A stretch of DNA of 64,000 bases. It comes from Pirellulales bacterium (GTDB lineage: Bacteria; Planctomycetota; Planctomycetia; Pirellulales; PALSA-1355). The stretch is taken from positions 62,001 to 126,000 of the forward strand of contig JALHMI010000005.1 in NCBI GenBank assembly GCA_022844125.1. Direction: 5' to 3'. The stretch's first letter is position 1. The number at the start of each line of letters is the position of its first letter. This document shows positions 62,065 to 64,000 of the stretch, piece after piece. The notes below the pieces were generated by a model. It did not search any database and was not told the origin of the DNA. It was given only the letters and a program-made list of their open reading frames with translations. A program made the translations under genes and the position numbers.

Positions 62065-62776
62065 TTTGATTCAGACGCTGGAGCGATCGCAGAAGAACAT
62101 CGTTACGGGGTCAACCACGACGGTTCGCCAACAGGATGCCCCGGAGTTCTGGACTCTTTTTAAGGGCTTACGTGAGGAGCTCGACCGCCTCGATCCGCGG
62201 GATTTTCTTCCCGCAGCCCAACACGACTTCGTGGTGTACAGAACGCAGCTCCGGCCTTGTACAGAACAGCCAGCTCGTGGTCGCGGCGAAAAACCACTTG
62301 AGTTGGCAAGAGCGCTCGCAGAAATCCTTAGTGTCTATGGCGGGAATGGAAGTCGGGCAGAAACCAAAGAATTTGTATTCGTTCAAGACGTCGACTTAAG
62401 AAGGATCGTCGTTCGCGACTATAAGGAGTTGTCACTCAAGCTGTTTCCTGCAGGAGCGTGGAAGAGCACGGTCGTGATGGCCGGCAGTGTCTTGGAGGCA
62501 ATCCTTTTCGACCAGTTCGAGAATGACTCGACGAGAAAAGCTCTCGCACTTGCTGCGAAAGCGGCACCGAAGTTCAAGGGGGTCGTGATCGCCGATATTG
62601 CAGAGTGGAAACTGGTTAAGCTGGTGCCACCGATGGTATTCAGCAGGAACCAGTCGCTGCCATTGCCTCCGAACACCTGGTCGACGCTCGAATCGTCCAA
62701 GACTGCCGTTACATTGAGCACGACCGAATCGTTTCTCCCGCCGCCGACTCGCAGGTTCTTAATGCGCGTTTGGTAG
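62045..62776 (+). pseudogene. Hypothetical protein gene truncated at about 62,623
   Basis: The frame opens with MVQYINDLIQTLERSQKNIV and reads as a real protein through WKSTVVMAGSVLEAILFDQF to ADIAEWKLVKLV (codon 194). Beyond about 62,625 the codons are the antisense of an RTX-repeat gene and no longer look like protein. The N-terminal ~193 residues resemble a family of planctomycete hypothetical proteins (recalled, not searched) that normally continues into a helical C-terminal region; that part is missing. I read it as a 3'-truncated gene fused to antisense DNA. Its ATG overlaps the CCDDYC gene by 20 bp. Confidence 0.62.
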
Positions 62777-63549
62777 GTGCCGGTGCCCCGCGACCACTCG
62801 TCAACGATTCGGCACCATGCCTGTCGGTTCGTGGCCGTGTTTTGGTCGTAGATTGTCGCGCCGGCGATCAGGATATCCTCACCGCCACCGGAATTGAGAA
62901 TATCGGCCCCCAGTCCGCCAACCAGGATGTCCTTGCCGTTGCCCGACGTGAGATTGTCGTTCCCAAGCCCGCCGTTCAACAGCGAGTTCCCGTTGCCGCT
63001 GCGCAGCTCGTCATCTCCGTTCTGTCCGTACAACCAGGCTTCGCGAGACGGCAACTCGACGATAATCGTATCATTCCCCGCCTGGCCGAAGCCGATGAGG
63101 AGGCCGCTCGCGCGGAATTCGCCCTGCGACTCGCCGTTGATGTGCACCCGCACTTTATCGCTTCCCGCGACCGACACGAAGCGGATGACATCGTTACCCG
63201 CGGTGGCGCTTACAAACAGGGCGTTCCTGCGAGGATTGCAGGGGTCTGTGGCCAGTTGGGCCCCATAGCGGATGAGCGCCACGTCGTTGAATTGGCCGTC
63301 GCCGTCGGTCATAATCCACCAGGATAGCTGCCCGCACACCCACGAGCAAAAAGTCGGGGGATCCGCGTGGATTACGCCAGCGAACCCTGGTGGTTCTTCA
63401 CTATGGAAGCCACTCGAGCATTCGCCAGAACCCTTTGGCGGGACATTCGTTAATGCATAGTGCCGGAGCTTGTCGCGACTAAGAGGCGTCTTTGCAATTG
63501 CCCTTCCCGTACCAGCAGGATCCCATGACGAATTGGGAGAGGGATGGAG
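62419..63549 (-). pseudogene. RTX-type calcium-binding protein gene, truncated at both ends
   Basis: On the minus strand the frame is open from 63549 down to 62419. From about 63312 (MTDGDGQFNDVALIRYG) it reads like the C-terminal Ca-binding region of a planctomycete extracellular protein, with nonapeptide RTX units such as GQNGDDELRSGNGNSLLNG, GGLGNDNLTSGNGKDIL and GGLGADILNSGGGEDIL, ending normally at VFGGNGSDWFLLNTIGG. Past about 62,625 it reads antisense of the plus-strand hypothetical gene. Upstream no ATG exists before 63312 and no signal peptide is seen; the extension to 63549 is open but lacks a start. I read it as the surviving C-terminal domain of a larger gene. Confidence 0.6.
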
Positions 63550-63889
63550 TCAAAGTTTTTGTAAACAGCCGGCCGGCGGCTGAACATCCAGCCGAGCACT
63601 TCCGCCGCTCAAAAAAGTCGCGCGGCTGTTAACTGGAGAGCGCCAAGTTTGCACATGCAAAAAAAGAGGCGGGGAGTCAACAGCCCACCTTTATATCGCG
63701 GTTAACCCGAGTGCACGCGGTTCGCAAGGGTTCCTTTCGATTGGAGGGGGGGCCGAAAGAAACTCGAACTCAGCAAGTCCTTGCTAGACAAGCACTTCTC
63801 AAATCGCTCTTGCGCGCATTGTTTCGAAGAGGGTTCCGTTCGGGGAGCTTCAGTTCCGAAAGGAACCCTCTTCGAAATCGCGTTTCCGG
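63550..63889. other. Intergenic stretch with a strong hairpin
   Basis: No gene is seen. The region has the 22-base hairpin at 63822-63877, a related single copy of AGGGTTCCTTTCGA near 63727-63740, and short A-rich segments. It separates the RTX remnant from the gene at the right edge. Confidence 0.45.
63822..63877. repeat. Strong hairpin, 21 of 22 bases paired
   Basis: The arm TTTCGAAGAGGGTTCCGTTCGG (63822-63843) is complementary to CCGAAAGGAACCCTCTTCGAAA (63856-63877) except for one base, with a 12-base loop. It ends 12 bases beyond the stop of the minus-strand gene at 63890, so it may terminate that gene, though no T-run follows. Part of the arm recurs at about 63727. Confidence 0.75.
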
Positions 63890-64000
63890 TTAACGCGCCG
63901 TCGGCCTGCGGGAGCTGCGTAGAGAGCAGCCACGGCGGAGTGACTGGCGCCGGCAAACAAGCACCATGCCAAGCGCTCCCAGAACGGCCACCCACAGGTT
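63890..64000 (-). CDS. C-terminal end of a membrane-anchored (possibly PEP-CTERM) protein
   Basis: On the minus strand the frame is open from the right edge to TAA at 63892-63890, giving 36 residues: NLWVAVLGALGMVLVCRR, then QSLRRG and a basic tail. This is one hydrophobic helix followed by arginines, as in PEP-CTERM or similar sorting tails; the PEP motif itself, if present, would lie beyond the window. Too short to name a family. Confidence 0.6.
   Translation of the reverse strand, partial: NLWVAVLGALGMVLVCRRQSLRRGCSLRSSRRPTAR

Noticed and set aside
63702-63995. Minus-strand open frame across the right-edge hairpin
   Set aside because: It runs through the inverted repeat and has a different frame from the membrane-anchor tail that ends at 63890, which is the more protein-like reading.

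Overview
The window reads as chromosomal DNA of a planctomycete, most likely Pirellulales or a close relative. The evidence is the combination of paired PSD1 (cytochrome c/DUF1549/DUF1553) and DUF1501 proteins, a DUF1559 pseudopilin, twin-arginine Gfo/Idh and sugar-isomerase-like proteins, N-terminal LEERR-L tags followed by dockerin-like repeats, PEP-CTERM tails, a Cys-rich CCDDYC repeat protein, and high GC with long antisense open frames. I see no phage, insertion sequence, CRISPR array or plasmid gene.

Layout. 1-7.8 kb: end of a DUF819 membrane protein, exported Gfo/Idh oxidoreductase, exported beta-propeller protein, threonine synthase, exported hydroxypyruvate-isomerase-like protein, a multi-zinc-ribbon DksA-type protein, an LRR lipoprotein and a DUF3500 protein. 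7.8-12.6 kb: two tandem paralogues joining an LEERR tag, dockerin-like repeats and a PhoPQ-related alpha/beta hydrolase. 12.7-22.8 kb: small membrane proteins, DUF1559, DgoK, the PSD1-DUF1501 pair, a DNA glycosylase, a second DUF1501 protein and an exported FKBP isomerase. 23-31.7 kb: two exported prenyltransferase-repeat proteins, a penicillin acylase, an enoyl-CoA hydratase-like protein and a cyclase-family hydrolase translationally coupled to a polytopic membrane protein of unknown family.

31.7-41.6 kb holds the most coherent metabolic unit: acyl-CoA dehydrogenase, biotin-dependent acyl-CoA carboxylase beta and alpha subunits, an AtuA-family protein and a CaiB-type CoA transferase on the minus strand, with an enoyl-CoA hydratase nearby on the plus strand. 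It looks like degradation of a branched or unsaturated acyl-CoA, but the substrate is not evident. 42-46 kb: a PEP-CTERM vanadium haloperoxidase-type protein and an exported M28 peptidase with two PDZ domains, separated by repeat-rich spacers. 46.8-54 kb: pyruvate carboxylase, then GlgE with a stand-alone maltokinase. A tRNA-Asn(GUU) follows, then degenerate DNA with a PEP-CTERM remnant.

55.4-62 kb: a complete RND efflux system (lipoprotein adaptor, permease, outer-membrane factor) followed by the CCDDYC repeat protein. At about 62.62 kb two opposed genes, a hypothetical protein and an RTX-repeat protein, are each cut and joined tail to tail. The right edge holds a long hairpin and the C-terminal membrane anchor of another gene.

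I found no clear defence, biosynthetic or mobile system. The best candidates for something undescribed are the duplicated dockerin-hydrolase pair, the AtuA/carboxylase/CoA-transferase operon, the cyclase-membrane protein couple, and the CCDDYC protein beside the RND pump.
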